64,000 nucleotides of DNA, taken from contig NC_083688.1 of NCBI RefSeq assembly GCF_033118175.1, positions 5,911,001 through 5,975,000 on the forward strand, read 5' to 3'. The position numbers and the translations under genes are program-made. This document shows, piece by piece, positions 33,001 to 44,569 of this stretch. The stretch's first letter is position 1. Each line of letters opens with the position of its first letter. Under the pieces are notes generated by a model. That model worked only from the letters and a program-made list of their open reading frames with translations. It was not told the DNA's origin and searched no databases. The DNA comes from Dama dama. Its lineage: Eukaryota; Chordata; Mammalia; Artiodactyla; Cervidae.

Positions 33001-33159
33001 TAATGAGCACCTACTGATTGCTGGGTGTGTTGATTCGGCCAAGCTATGTAGTTTATAATCCCTGTTCTGAGAGCACCAGTGGAGCTGGAAAGACCTGTGT
33101 TCAGTCATTGGAGCACCTCTAGGAGATGTCTGGCACATGGTTCCACACTGACCAGCTTT

Positions 33160-33332
33160 TAATTCAAATGGACCGGAGCTGAGGTCTTGCTTGAGTCCAC
33201 TGCATCCTTACTGAGTGGCCTTAGGCAAGTGTCATCTCCTGTCTGAGTCTTGGTTTTCTCCTCCATGAAGTGGGCATAGTAACAATACCTACATCCTTAT
33301 ATTATGAGAGTTAAATGAGATTATGCATGTGT
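33160..33332 (+). repeat. MIR SINE
   Basis: Forward MIR: 'gagtggccttaggcaagtgt', 'ctccatgaagtgggcatagt', 'gagagttaaatgagattatg'. Confidence 0.7.
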
Positions 33333-33890
33333 TTTAGTTACCTATTACTGTGTAACAAATTATCCCCCAAACTTCATGGCTTAAAATGACAGACACTCAT
33401 TACTTCCCAGGGTCTGTGGGTCAATGGCATCGCTGCGTGGTGGTTCTGGCTCAGGGTGTCTCACCAGCCTGCAGTCAGAACGTTGGCAGGGGCTACATTC
33501 ATCCAAACGTGTGACTGGGGCTGGAGAATCTGCTTCCCAGCTGGCTCCTTCATGTGGCCGTTGGAAGCAGCCTCAGTTCTTTTGCTGGCTACTTGCAGGA
33601 GGCCTGCGCTCCTTACCACCTGGGCATCCCGACACATGCTTGAGTGTCCTCAACACATGGCAGCTAACTCCCCGCAGAGTGAGTGATCCAAGCAAGAGGA
33701 GAAAGCCACAGTGCTTTCTTCATGGCCAAGTCTCCGAAGACACGCATCATCACTTCTCCTTTATTGCATTAGTTAGAAGCAAGTCACTAAGCCCAGACCA
33801 CCTTCAAGGGGAGGGAATTAGTCTCCACCTCCTGGAGGGAGGAGGAGCTTAGAATTTGGAGACATATTTTCAGACAGCGTGAACCTACTT
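33333..33890 (-). repeat. MLT1-like LTR (ERVL-MaLR)
   Basis: Reverse LTR: 'tagttacctattactgtgta', 'acttcatggcttaaaatgac', 'agtcagaacgttggcagggg', 'caagaggagaaagccacagt'. Non-coding; the open + frame over it (33424-33852) is incidental. Confidence 0.65.
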
Positions 33891-33959
33891 AGCAGAGGAT
33901 CTGGTAAGCAAGTGTTCATTGTGAGTGCCATGATTATTTCCCATGTTTGTACTTCGTTT

Positions 33960-34105
33960 GACCATTAACAGGGTTCTTTGCATTCTTTGCTGCATTTAAT
34001 GTTCATAAGAACCCTGTGGTGTCATGATTTCCATCTTGCAGGTAAGGAAACAGGCTCAGAGAGAAGAAACTTACCTAGAGTCAAGCAGACACTGGTGGCA
34101 GGGTA
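33960..34105 (-). repeat. MIR SINE
   Basis: Reverse MIR: 'taatgttcataagaaccctg', 'ccatcttgcaggtaaggaaa'. Confidence 0.65.
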
Positions 34106-34109
34106 GGGC

Positions 34110-34580
34110 TGGAAGCCTGCCCACTGGTGGGACAGCAACCAGCCTGGCTACCTCTCGAATTGCTTCCACACAAGATGGGAGTTCAAGCTTGGCAGTCAGA
34201 AGTGCCAGGAAATCTGAGAAGCCATAGAAGTCTAGCAGACCATGGGCAAGGGCGGCAACTCTTCCAGGAAGAGAGGGTGGGACAGGATGGGAGGGCTCCG
34301 GCGAGCACGCAGGAGACACGGGACGCGATGAGGTATGGTGGGCTTTTGAGCATGAAGTGCTGGGAGGTGGGGACAGGGGAGGGGTGACAGAGAGAGACTG
34401 GGCAGGTGTCGACTGTACCCGATGACAGACTGATGCAAGTGACCTTGTCTGGGTGGGCTTTGGGGTGGTGTGGTGCAGCCAGTGTTAGCCTTGGAGGGGT
34501 TCCTTAGTGACAGTACCCCAGCCAAGGAGGCAGCAAATTCTGAGGACAAGTCTAGGGCTTGCAGAGTTTCCCCTGGGGCC
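34110..34580. other. intergenic sequence, no gene seen
   Basis: Non-repeat sequence with short open frames on both strands and no recognisable product. A forward MIR-like piece follows at 34590-34690. Confidence 0.5.
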
Positions 34581-34777
34581 AAACTAAGTCTCTACCACTT
34601 CCAAGCCGTGTGCCATTGGGTGATCTCTAAACCTCTCTGAGTCTTTGTTTCCAGACACTAATACCCACTGAAGTCCTCTTTGTGCCCCTGATACCTAGTA
34701 TCAACACAGCTATCAGAATGCCTGTGACACCCTGTGGGGCCTAATTGTCTTCATGGGGCAGAAAAGGATAATTGTCT

Positions 34778-35800
34778 GGAGCTGTGCTAGCCACTAGCCA
34801 CATATGGTTGCTGTTCAGTTGCTCAGTCGTGTCCGACTCTTTGCAACCCCATGGACTGCAGCACGCCAGGCCTCCCTGTCCATCACCATCTCCCGGAGCT
34901 TGCTCAAACTCATGTCCATTGAGTCGGTGATGCCATCCAACCATCTCATCCTCTGTTATCCCCTTCTCCTCCTACCTTCAATCTTTCCCAGCATCAGGGT
35001 CTTTTCCAATGAGTCAGCTCTTTGCATCAGGTGGTCAAACTATTGGAGCTTCAGCTTCAGCATCAGTCCTTCCAGTGAATATTCAGGACTGATTTCCTTT
35101 AGGATTGATTGGCTTGATCTCTTTGCTGTCCAAGGGACTCTCAAGAGTCTTCTCCAACACCACAGTTCAAAAGCATCAATTCCTCAGCACTCAGCCTTCT
35201 CTATGGTCCAACTCTCACACCCATACATGACTACTGGAAAAACCATAGCTTTGACTAGACGGACCTTTGTTGGCAAAGTAATGTCTCTGCTTTTTAATAC
35301 ATGGTCCAGGTACTTAAATTCAAATGTAAATTAAGTCAAATTAAAAATTCACTTTCTCAGTCACAATAGCCATATTTCAAGTTCTCCATCGCCACGTCAG
35401 ACTTAGTGGCTACCCAATTGGACCAAGCAGGATGGAACACTTGCGTCGCTGCAGAAAGTTCTATTGGGCAGAACTGATTTAGAGCAGCAGGTCCAATAGA
35501 TAACACAAGTCATGTGTGTAATTTTAAATTCTCTGGCAGCTACATTAAAGGAAGCAAAAATAGATACATTAATTCTAACAAAATATTTTATTTAACCCAA
35601 TATATCCTAACTATTATTTTGCATATCACCAATTAAAAATATTAGTAACTTATATTCTTTTTTTTTTTCTTACTAGGCCTTTGAAATCCAGTGTGTGCTT
35701 CACATTTATGGCACATCTCAACTCTCACTGGCCAGATTTCAAGCGTTTGATGGCCACACGTGGCTCGCGGCTAGTGTACTGAACAGAGTGGTAGGAGAGC
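34778..35800. repeat. old interspersed repeat(s) interrupted by BovB (family uncertain)
   Basis: Segments 34778-34804 and 35311-35800 carry the motif class 'gccactagccacatatgg', 'agttctattgggcagaac' and 'ggccacacgtggctcgcggc', seen again at 43545-43860. The class is widespread in mammals; I cannot name it with confidence. Two copies may be present back to back. Confidence 0.45.
34805..35310 (-). mobile_element. BovB LINE 3' end (about 505 bp)
   Basis: Reverse BovB: 'ttgctgttcagttgctcagt' to 'aatgtctctgctttttaata'. Inserted within an older repeat. Confidence 0.92.
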
Positions 35801-35829
35801 ACAGACTCGGGGGCCGGCAGAGCTGGGAT

Positions 35830-35930
35830 GAACACTTCCTCCTTCACCTGCTGTAGTGCTGGGTGACCTTGGGCAAGTTAATCAGCCTTTCTGAGCCTCA
35901 ATGTCCTCATCTATAAAACGTCTGTGATTC
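35830..35930 (+). repeat. MIR SINE fragment
   Basis: Forward MIR: 'gctgtagtgctgggtgacct', 'tgggcaagttaatcagcctt', 'tctgagcctcaatgtcctca'. Confidence 0.7.
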
Positions 35931-36424
35931 TCTATATGTAACATTATTATGTAGGTGACACTACCATTTTCTATATGTAGAGTTACTATGTTATTACTTC
36001 ATTATCTTCTATGTTATTATTCTTATTATAGCAGCCAGTGCAGTGACCATTGTGCGGATTCATAAAGAGACGGAGCCCAAGCCTTTGGCCTGATGAAAGC
36101 TGCAGGGTGAGCTGATGCGGGCCGCTTGCAGTGGTGGTGTCAGTCACTGTCACAGGCCTGACTTCTCCACCAGTCTGTGAGTTCCTGCAGGGCAGAGACC
36201 AGGGTCTGTTTATTCTCTGCCCTCACCCCCAACCCTTTCCCCCACATCTGACCCAGGGCTTCCCTCTGACTGGGCCTCACTCTGTGGTCAGACAAGTAGG
36301 AAGGCTGTTCCGCTTTCGAGTCAGCCCCCGCCCCCAGGGCCGAGCTCAGAGCTCGTGACTCAGGCTCAGCAAACATTTCAGCCCATGAGGCAGCTGGTGG
36401 TTCAGAAATCAATTCTCCCTTTGG

Positions 36425-36600
36425 TGAGTGGGGGTGAGGTGGTAAGAAAGTGGGCTGGGAGAGAGGAGACCTGCTGATTTCGGCAACCTTGGGTGGGTGC
36501 CTTTCCCTCTCTGGCCTCAGTTTCCCAACTGTAAAATGGGCAGATCAAACTTGATGAATGCCAGGACCCTTCAGTGGCAGCTATACAGCTGGTAACAAGG
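36425..36600 (+). repeat. MIR SINE fragment
   Basis: Forward MIR: 'ctctggcctcagtttcccaa', 'ctgtaaaatgggcagatcaa'. Confidence 0.65.
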
Positions 36601-36784
36601 CCCCTGACCAGCCAGGCTATGCTCAGAGGCAGCGTCCCTTCTGACACACACTCTCCTGCGGAGCCCAGATCAGAACGCCCAGCCCCTACACTCTCAGGGA
36701 AAGTCAGGGCTGGCCCCCAGGTCTCCTGACCCCAAGGTACCTACCATCCTTCTGCCTCCACGGAGGATGGTGAAGAGATGGCAC

Positions 36785-36985
36785 AGCCCACACTCAGGAG
36801 CCAGCTTGTCATCCTGGCTTGACCACTCACAGCTGTGTGACCTTCAGTAAGGTTCTTAACTTACCTCAGTTTCCTCATCCATAAAATGGGTGTATTACTC
36901 CTTACCTCATAGGGTTGTGGTGAACCTTAAATGATCTGATGGGTATAAAGAGCTCAGAACAGTCCCCAGCTCTTGCAGTTTCTTT
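36785..36985 (+). repeat. MIR SINE, near full length
   Basis: Forward MIR: 'ggcttgaccactcacagctg', 'cctcagtttcctcatccata', 'acctcatagggttgtggtga', 'agagctcagaacagtcccca'. Confidence 0.8.
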
Positions 36986-37179
36986 TCAGGTGTTCACTGT
37001 TGCATTATTTTTCACTGTTATATATGCACAAGTGTGTGTGTGTGTATACATACAGTTTGATGTTACAATATTATATTATTTTATTACTGATGCTATTGTA
37101 TTACATGAACTATTGTGACAGTCATCCCACATGAAGCAGGTGGAAGAGGAGGCACCATTGGCAGTATTGAGCCTTCCAG

Positions 37180-37350
37180 GCTGTTAGTGGACTTTATCTC
37201 ATTCAGTCCTTACGTCAGCTACAAGAGGGTGCTCCCTGTGATCCCGTTTCACAGATGAGGAGACGGAGGCTTAGGGGTGAGACAACTCACCCAGCGCCAC
37301 ACAGCCAGCAAGCAGCAGAGCAGGGATTTGAGCTCAGTTCTGACTCCAAA
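37180..37350 (-). repeat. MIR SINE
   Basis: Reverse MIR: 'ctcattcagtccttacgtca', 'cgtttcacagatgaggagac', 'ccagcgccacacagccagca'. Confidence 0.75.
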
Positions 37351-37404
37351 AGCCTCAGCCTTTCTCCCATGCCTCTGTCTCCTTGGAGAAGAAGAACTAA
37401 GCTT

Positions 37405-37520
37405 GGACTTCCCTGGTGGTCCAGTGGTTAAGAATTTGTGCTTCCATTGCAGGCGTGGGGATTCGATCCCTGATCGGGGATGTTCTGCATGCCATGTGGT
37501 ACAACCAAAAAAAAAAAAAG
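37405..37520 (+). mobile_element. CHR-type tRNA SINE (short)
   Basis: Head 'ggacttccctggtggtccag', B-box 'gattcgatccctg', ending in a 13-base A-run. Confidence 0.9.
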
Positions 37521-37552
37521 AGGAAAAACCTAAGCTCTGGGTTCCATGGCTC

Positions 37553-37752
37553 GGGCTTCCCTTGTGGCTCAACTGGTAAAGAATCCGCCCATAATGCGGG
37601 AGACCTGGGTTCTATCCCTGGGTTGGGAAGATCCCCTAGAGAAGAGAAAGGCTACCCACTCCAGTATTCTGGCCTGGAGAATCCCATGGACTGTATAGTC
37701 CATGGGGTCACAAAGAGTCAGACATGATTGAACGACTTTCTCTTTCATTTTC
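37553..37752 (+). mobile_element. Bov-tA SINE
   Basis: Forward Bov-tA: 'gggcttcccttgtggctcaa' to 'cagacatgattgaacgactt', with the tail 'tctctttcattttc'. Confidence 0.93.
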
Positions 37753-37863
37753 TTTCTATGGCTCAGTTCCCATACGGAGACCAGTCCAAGATCCTCTCAG
37801 GTAGGAGAACCTACCCTCCGACTCTGTCTAGAAGTTCTGGCCCCCAGCTGGGCACCGATAAGT

Positions 37864-38372
37864 CAGTTCAGTTCAGTTCAGTTGCTCAGTCGTGTCGGAC
37901 TCCTTGCGACCCCATGGACTGCAGAATGCCAGGCCTCCCTGTCCATCACCAACTCCCGGAGTTCACCCAAACTCATGTCCATTGAGTCGGTGATGCCATC
38001 CAACCATCTCAACCTCTGTCGTCCCCTTCTCCTCCTGCTTTCAATCTTTCCCAGCATCAGGGTCTTTTCCAATGAGTCAGTTCTTCACATCAGGTGGCCA
38101 GAGTATTGGAGCTTCAGCTTCAACATCAGTCCTTCCAATGAACACCCAGGACTGATCTCCTTCAGGATGGACTGGTTGGATCTCCTTGCAGTCCAAGGGA
38201 CTCTCAAGAGTCTTCTCCAACACCACAGTTCAAAAACATCAATTCTTCGGTGCTCATCTTTCTTTATAGTCCAACTCTCACTTCCATACATGACTACTGG
38301 AAAAACCATAGCTTTGACTAGACGGACCTTTGTTGGCATAGTAATGTCTATGCATTTTAATATGCTGTCTAT
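37864..38372 (-). mobile_element. BovB LINE 3' end (about 510 bp)
   Basis: Reverse BovB: 'cagttcagttcagttcagtt' to 'gcattttaatatgctgtcta'. Truncated at almost the same BovB position as the copies at 26645 and 34805. Confidence 0.93.
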
Positions 38373-38375
38373 AGG

Positions 38376-39105
38376 GTCTGATAAATCAGGGTCCCTCCAA
38401 ATGCCTCCTCCATGGACCTAGTCCCAGTCATGGCCTTGGAGGGTGTTTTCTTGACAGGACTTTTGTGGAAGCCAGAATAACCAGGGAGCTCAGAAATCTC
38501 CCTTTCCATGACTTCATTTGCATAATCCCCACAAGCCAGTGCGGACCCAGCTTCCCTTTGTGATATTAATTAAGTGGAGGAAAATGTCCTGGCTGAGGAA
38601 AACTGGCTCCTGATTTTCAGCCACATTCCCCAACGCCATCCATCCTGCTCACCCCTCCCAACTAGATCATGGATATGGTGCGGAACTGGAACTCAGCGAC
38701 AAGAGGTGTGAACCCGCTCTCTTGTGTCCCCTCATTCCTGCGTTCCCCTGGGCCCACCTTAGCCCCCTGAGCCACTGGGGGAAGGAAGGCCTGGCCCCTG
38801 ATCAGAGATCAGCCATCGGTGGATGTTAAGTGTTCAATTGTGTGATAAAACATGCCATTTGCATTTAAAAATTAATCCCAGAGGAAAATAATAGACTATT
38901 AGTTAATGGATAGAATTGACAAGCTGGCTGCTTTCCAATGCCATCTCAGGCAGTTACAGCGCTGAGCTCCGCACAGCCTTCGAGATGGTCCAAGAAAGAT
39001 GGAAACCACCTGCTCGGTCTCCTTGGACTCCCCTTGAGCCCCGTGTCCCAGCTCCGTGGTTGGAAGTCTGAGGCCAACTGCCAAGTCGGCTCCGTAGCCC
39101 GGGGA
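38376..39105. other. intergenic sequence, no gene seen
   Basis: Non-repeat sequence, AT-rich around 38840-38910. No coding exon recognised. A forward MIR scrap begins near 39120 ('ggctgaccttgagttagtca'). Confidence 0.5.
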
Positions 39106-39799
39106 ATACCTCACCGCTGTCACCCGCTAACTGGCTGGCTGACCTTGAGTTAGTCACTTTCCTTCTCTGAGACTCGGTTTCTTTATTTATAAAAGGAGAG
39201 GGGTGCAGAAGCTGAGGTCAGCCTCTTCTGAATTTAAAAGGGTCTTGGTCATCACCAACAGTGAACACTTGTACTGAGGCATATCCTGTTGAAATCCTCT
39301 TCTCAGGAACAGTCTGTCCAAGAGAAGGCTGCAAAGTTTGAGCCCACTACCGCCAGCCCCTTCTCCTTCCCTCTCCTCAGAACCTCTCCTGGACCCCAGA
39401 TATCTGTTCCCATCCAGGCACAGAGACAGAAAAGTGCCAGGAGACCTGAGTTCTCGTCCTGACACTGCCCCAACCCCCCTGAGGCCCTGGACAGAGCTGC
39501 TTCCTCTCCCATGAGACCCAAGGGCAGAGGATTCTGGCCTGACCAGGGGCCCACGGGGTGGTATGAGTGCAGTACATATGCCAGGCTGAGATGCTGGCTG
39601 GACCAATCCCAGTCTCCCCCCGAGAGGCACAGTACGGCCTTCAGGGTGCGCACGCAGAGCAGGGCAACCTGCAGAGAGAAGAAAGGGCACGGAAGCCTCA
39701 TTACGAGCATCCTCAGAGAATCTCTCCGGGGCGAATGAGACAACATTCATGAAATGCTCAGCACAGCCCCTGGCAGCTAATGCTATTACTATCATTATT

Positions 39800-40590
39800 T
39801 CAGTGGTTAGAGATGCCTTAGATTCTGAATAATCACAGATCACGTTCAGGCCTCCTGCGGCTTTTGCTGGGTTCCATTAAGGCCTGACCATAGTGTAGAG
39901 CTTCCTGTTTTTTGATTGCCAGGTGCATCCTTCCAAAAACTCCTGAGTCCGTGTCTTGTAATCCAGAGAGTTGTCACAGCGCATATGTCACCACCACCTG
40001 GAAGCCTGCTTGTCTTCATCTTCCCTCCTCTTCATCCACCCATCCATCCATTTGGTCAATACCTCTGAAACACCTCCTTGGGCCTGGTCCTATGTAAATA
40101 TGAACCAGTTGTAGCGGGGCTTCACTCTTATCCCAGAGTGCTCAGCCGTACTTGGTTCTATGACTTTTTCTTCTCATGGACAAGGGTCCTTAAATAATGC
40201 CTTATCTTTCTGTGGGTTTCCCCAACCCCAGTGTCCACCCCACTCTGAGCTTCTTTGGAAGGGGGCAGCTCTCCTGTGGCCTTTAGTGCCTCCACACCCA
40301 GCTTACCAGCCCATCAACCCCACCCTGCTGCACCCCTGTTGCCAGGCACCTATCAAAACAGCTCTTTCAAACTCCGGGAGAGAGGCAAATTGGGAAACGG
40401 CCAGGCAGGTGAGCAGCCATAAAAAACCCTGTGTACTCCCGGTGTGGTGCAGAGATCAAAGCATCGTATATCAGGCTCCAGAGTCAACTGTAACAACCTT
40501 TTACCTGGATATAACACTCCACAGTTTACAGAAGCAACTCCTATCTCCCGGCTCCTTTCGGCTCCCAACAGGGCCCCCTGCCACGAGGAA
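39800..40590. other. intergenic sequence, no gene seen
   Basis: Contains L2-like and MIR-like scraps (39690-39800 'cagcacagcccctggcagct'), and a short (CATC)n at 40036-40052. An open + frame of about 149 codons at 40160-40609 has no recognisable family. Confidence 0.45.
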
Positions 40591-40729
40591 GCTGAGAGCC
40601 AGGAAGTGACACAGCCTCTCTAAGCCGGGCAGAACATAAATGGCGGCATTGGGATTTGAACTGGGTTCTCCTAACATTTAATCCAATGTTGCATCATATC
40701 TGTAGTCTCAAAAGGGCCTTTATCTGGGG

Positions 40730-40890
40730 GTCAGGACACCTGGCACCCAGCCCAGCATTGGTGAGACTGTTAAGTGACAAAGTTAGCAAAGTCTCTTCCC
40801 CCCTTGGGTGCTGTTTCCTCCACAATAATATGGAGAGGGCCGCTAGGCTCACTAGACTCTTAGAAGGATCAAAGCAATCATGGGTGAGAA
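40730..40890 (+). repeat. MIR SINE
   Basis: Forward MIR: 'ggtcaggacacctggcaccc', 'tgctgtttcctccacaataa', 'ctaggctcactagactctta'. Confidence 0.55.
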
Positions 40891-41619
40891 CACGCTGTGG
40901 AGACAGGCTGCCCAGTGCAAGCCAGAGGCCGCCCCCAAACCTTCTAGGACCCTCAGCTAGGAGACGGATTATCCAGGCCCTCCCACCTCCCAGGAGGAAG
41001 TGACTGCGGTTCTGGGTGGTAATTCCCATGGCTCACAGATACTGAATAGCCTTTTACCGTGTGTTTGAAATACCACGACATTTCTCCCTGCTGATGGGAG
41101 AGAAGTTTCAATTCACTAAAGCAAAGCACTTTTAGAGTACCCATGTGCCAGGCCCTCTGGGACTCCAACGGGGACAGGATGCAGTCTGCCCCAAAGGGGC
41201 TTCCTGTCAGGTGGCAAGTATGTTGTGTGTGTCCTGTCCTTCTACACTTACAACAAAATCTGTAAGGATTAGGACCATTTACATGGAAAAAAAACAAAAA
41301 AACAACTGAGGCTCCAAGTGGTTAAGTAGGCTCCCTGCTCCAGAGCACTCAGGATATGAACACACACCTCCCTTAGCCCCAAAGCCCAGACTCTCTCCAT
41401 CCCACGAGGCTATTTACAAGAATCCAAGATGAAGGCAACTGACACATATGCCGTTAGCACGCTGGGGAGCTTTAGAGAGAGGGCTAGGTCTATAGCAGGA
41501 TTGCTGGAGGAGGTGGTATGTGATGAGGTCTTTGGAAGGTGGGGAGAATGTGGTCCAGAGTGAAGCTGAGTATGAGAAGAACGCAGAGGTGGGAAATTGG
41601 AGGGTGCTCCTAGAGTCTG

Positions 41620-41822
41620 GGGCTTCCCAGGTGGCTCAGTGGTAAAGAATCCACCTGCAGGAGATGCAAAAGATGTGGGTTCAATCCCTGGGTTGGGAAT
41701 ATCCCTTGGAGTAGGAAATGGTAACCCGCTCCAGTATTCTTGCCTGGAAAATTCCATGGACAGAGGAGTCTGGCGGGCTACAGACCATGAGGTTGCAAAG
41801 AGGTAGACACCACTGAGCACCT
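41620..41822 (+). mobile_element. Bov-tA SINE
   Basis: Forward Bov-tA: 'ggcttcccaggtggctcagt' to 'aggtagacaccactgagcac'. Has a short deletion in the tRNA part ('cctgcaggagatgcaaaaga'). Confidence 0.92.
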
Positions 41823-42154
41823 CGAGTCTTGAGGGAAACAGTCTGGCTGGCGCAGAGGGGCCTAGAGGTAAACAACAGGAGACAAGACTGGGAAGGGGAG
41901 TTGGGCCCTGTTCTCGAGGGTCTTAAATGCCAGGCTAGGGCATTTGTATTAATATTTACTGCAGGGAGCAGCCGGGAACCCCTGAAGACTTTTGAGCAGG
42001 AAATCGGTTCAACTGGAGATTTTGAGTTTCAGGAAAACCTTCCTGGGTTTGCCTGGAAGGTTAGAAGCAGATATCTAGAGAAAGGGAATGAAACTAAAGA
42101 CGATCCACCCTCTATACTTTGCCTTTAGTTTCCATCTGATATGAAATAGTTAAA

Positions 42155-42345
42155 AACATCCGGCATTTACTGTGGCCCAGCCTCAGAGCCAAGCATTTCA
42201 CGTACTATCTCATTTCAGACCTCCCAACTCGATGAGATACACACTATTACAAATGAGGAAACGGAGGCACAGAAAAGTGGAGTGGCGTCCCAAGGCCACA
42301 GGGCTCCTAAGAGGTTGAGGTGGATTTGAACCTGGACAGTCTTTC
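42155..42345 (-). repeat. MIR SINE
   Basis: Reverse MIR: 'cggcatttactgtggcccag', 'caactcgatgagatacacac', 'caaatgaggaaacggaggca'. Confidence 0.75.
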
Positions 42346-42349
42346 TCTC

Positions 42350-42805
42350 AAAGCGGCATCCCTTCTGAATGAAAGCAGAAGGCAGGAAATCCCTGTCCAG
42401 AATAAAAACTCAGATGTGCTCCACTGTGGAAGGCTGGTCACAGAGTGAGGCAGAGACCCAGTGGTCAAAACTGGAAACCCAGGAGCCCAGCACCTCCTGC
42501 CATTGGCTACCTAGGGCGCTGTGCTCCTGAAGGGTGCATCCCCTTCCAGGACCGCCAGGTGGCAGTGGGGAGACTGGCGACACGCAGCCACGGCCCAGCC
42601 CAGGCTTCCTTCCCCGAGTCACAAAAGCCCAGGGGCTGGCGGCGAGGAAGGAGGCGCAGCGTGGCTTTCAGGGCACCTGGCCTTCCTGGTTGTTCCCCGC
42701 CCCAATCCCCACACCCACTGTGCTCCTAGGGGCGTTCAAAGCGGAGCTGAGGTTGCAGGCACCCGGGAAGGCACAAGGGTTTTACGGCCAGCCCTCCCCT
42801 GGAAT
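42350..42805. other. intergenic sequence, no gene seen
   Basis: GC-rich toward 42600-42780. No recognisable exon or repeat. Confidence 0.5.
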
Positions 42806-42807
42806 GC

Positions 42808-43017
42808 CCACTTCTCTAGTGGCTCAGACGGTAAAGACTCTGCCTGCAGTGCAGGAAACCCGGGTTTGATCCCTGGGTGGGGAAGGTCCCCGGGAGAAAG
42901 AAATGGCAACCCACTCCAGTATTCTTGCCTGGAAAATTCCACGGACAGAGTTGCCTGGTGGGCTCCCATTCATGGGGTGGCAAAGAGCCGGACACCACGG
43001 AGCAATTAACACTTTGT
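42808..43017 (+). mobile_element. Bov-tA SINE
   Basis: Forward Bov-tA: 'cacttctctagtggctcaga' to 'cacggagcaattaacacttt'. Confidence 0.92.
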
Positions 43018-43129
43018 TTCCCCTGGAAGAGGACACAGCCAATAGCAGTACTGTTGCAAGAGGGTTTTGAACAACCCAGAGAGATGCTTGCTCCACAGTG
43101 CCAGGTGGGGGAAAAAAAAAAAAAAAAAA

Positions 43130-43345
43130 AGGACATAGAACTCTGCATATAGTAAGATTATAGTTACATGCAAAATACTTGTGCCTAGGAAAATGCCTGA
43201 AAGGAGATGGATAGGAACGTTAACAATGTCTCTCGGGCTGCTCGGGCTGAAAATTATGGGTTGGTTTTTGTCTCCCCTCTTATCTCTTCTATATCTATTG
43301 TTTACCAATAAGTGTGTGCTACTTTTATCACAAGGTAGAAAAATT
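43130..43345 (+). repeat. old L1 3' fragment
   Basis: L1-like 3' phrases ('gcctaggaaaatgcctgaaa', 'attatgggttggtttttgtc', 'ctatattctattgtttacc' class), preceded by a 20-base A-run at about 43110-43129. Diverged. Confidence 0.45.
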
Positions 43346-43544
43346 TTTTCTTAGGGAAGTAGGAAAGATATTAGCCACCAATAAGATTTTTTTTTTTTTT
43401 TTTGTCTTTTAACTGTCTCTTCCATCAGGAAGCTTTCCTTCCATATCTAGGAAGAGGTAGTGACTTCCTTCTCTGTGCCCCTGGAAGGACTGAACTGTCT
43501 TTATAAAAGGACACTTTTCACTTCGTTGGGTAATTATTGATGTC

Positions 43545-43860
43545 GATGTCTAAATCTATGCTATTCAATATGGCAGCCAGTAGCCACTTGCCACATGCGG
43601 TTATTGAGCATTCTAAACGTGGCTGGGGCAAACTGAGAGATGCAGAAATATAAAATACACACCGAACTTCAAAGACTTAGTGCAAAAAAAAGTAAAATAG
43701 TTCATTAATTACATGTTGAAACGATAATATTTTGGATATGTTGGGTTAAATAAATATATTAAAATTAACTTCACCTGTTTGTTTTTTTTTTAATGCAGCT
43801 ACTAGAAAATTTAAAATTTGTGTAATGGTCTTGTGTTATATTCTACTGGACAGTGCTGGT
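43545..43860. repeat. old interspersed repeat, same class as 34778-35800
   Basis: Motifs 'tgctattcaatatggcagcc', 'agtagccacttgccacatgc' and 'tctactggacagtgctgg' match the repeat class seen at 34.8-35.8 kb. Family name not certain. Confidence 0.5.
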
Positions 43861-44344
43861 CCCTGAGCTTCATAAGGATAGATCTGTAAACGGCCGTTTC
43901 AGGCCCAGAGAGGGGAAGGACCCCACCTGAGGTCACACAGCAAACTAGAACTTGAGGCAAGTTGACTACGAGACTCCCCCGGGCCTGGCAATGGCTGCAG
44001 CTGAGGTCTGAATCATAAGTGGCCACGTGCGCTCATCAGTCCTGCACTTGAGCAGGGATAGGGTATGGGATGGGAGTTGGAGACCTCGGTACACTGAGAG
44101 ATGACCTCTATGGTCTCTCCCAGCTGTTACTCAGCACAACACACTTTCCTTCCAGAAGCCCTTCCTGAAGCCTTTTCCAGCTGGAAGGACTCAGGGAAAG
44201 CTGAGCAGACCCAGAACGCAGTGGCATCCCCAGCATCTCATGGCTGAAATGAGGACACAGGTCCTACTGGCCCCATTAAACCCACAACATCAAGGGAATC
44301 AGGGGGGAAAGTGGCCTCAGAGAAACCCCCTTAGCCAGGGCCCT

Positions 44345-44450
44345 CATTTTCATATGTGCCTAGTGGGGTCCAGAGAGGTTGAGTGCCCTGCCCAAGCTCA
44401 CACAGAGAGTTAGGGGAGGGCTGGGACATACCCTGGAGTCTCAGTCTAGG
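44345..44450 (-). repeat. MIR SINE fragment
   Basis: Reverse MIR: 'ggtccagagaggttgagtgc', 'ctgcccaagctcacacagag'. Confidence 0.65.
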
Positions 44451-44569
44451 GTACAGGCGCCAGGGAACCCTCTAGACCAGGAGGATGGTGGCATGGATTG
44501 GCACCCAGGCTGCCCCCAGACCCTACTGAGCCAGGCTCATACTTCTTCCTCTACCTCTGCATTCTCTAC

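Noticed and set aside
34804..35334. A 176-codon + strand open frame
   Set aside because: It is the antisense of a BovB 3' end. A near-identical frame recurs at 37882-38421 over another BovB, so it reflects the repeat, not a gene.
37882..38421. A 179-codon + strand open frame
   Set aside because: Antisense reading of BovB, as above.
39187..39843. A 218-codon - strand open frame
   Set aside because: Overlaps MIR-like sequence, has no recognisable domain, and several competing frames cover the same DNA.
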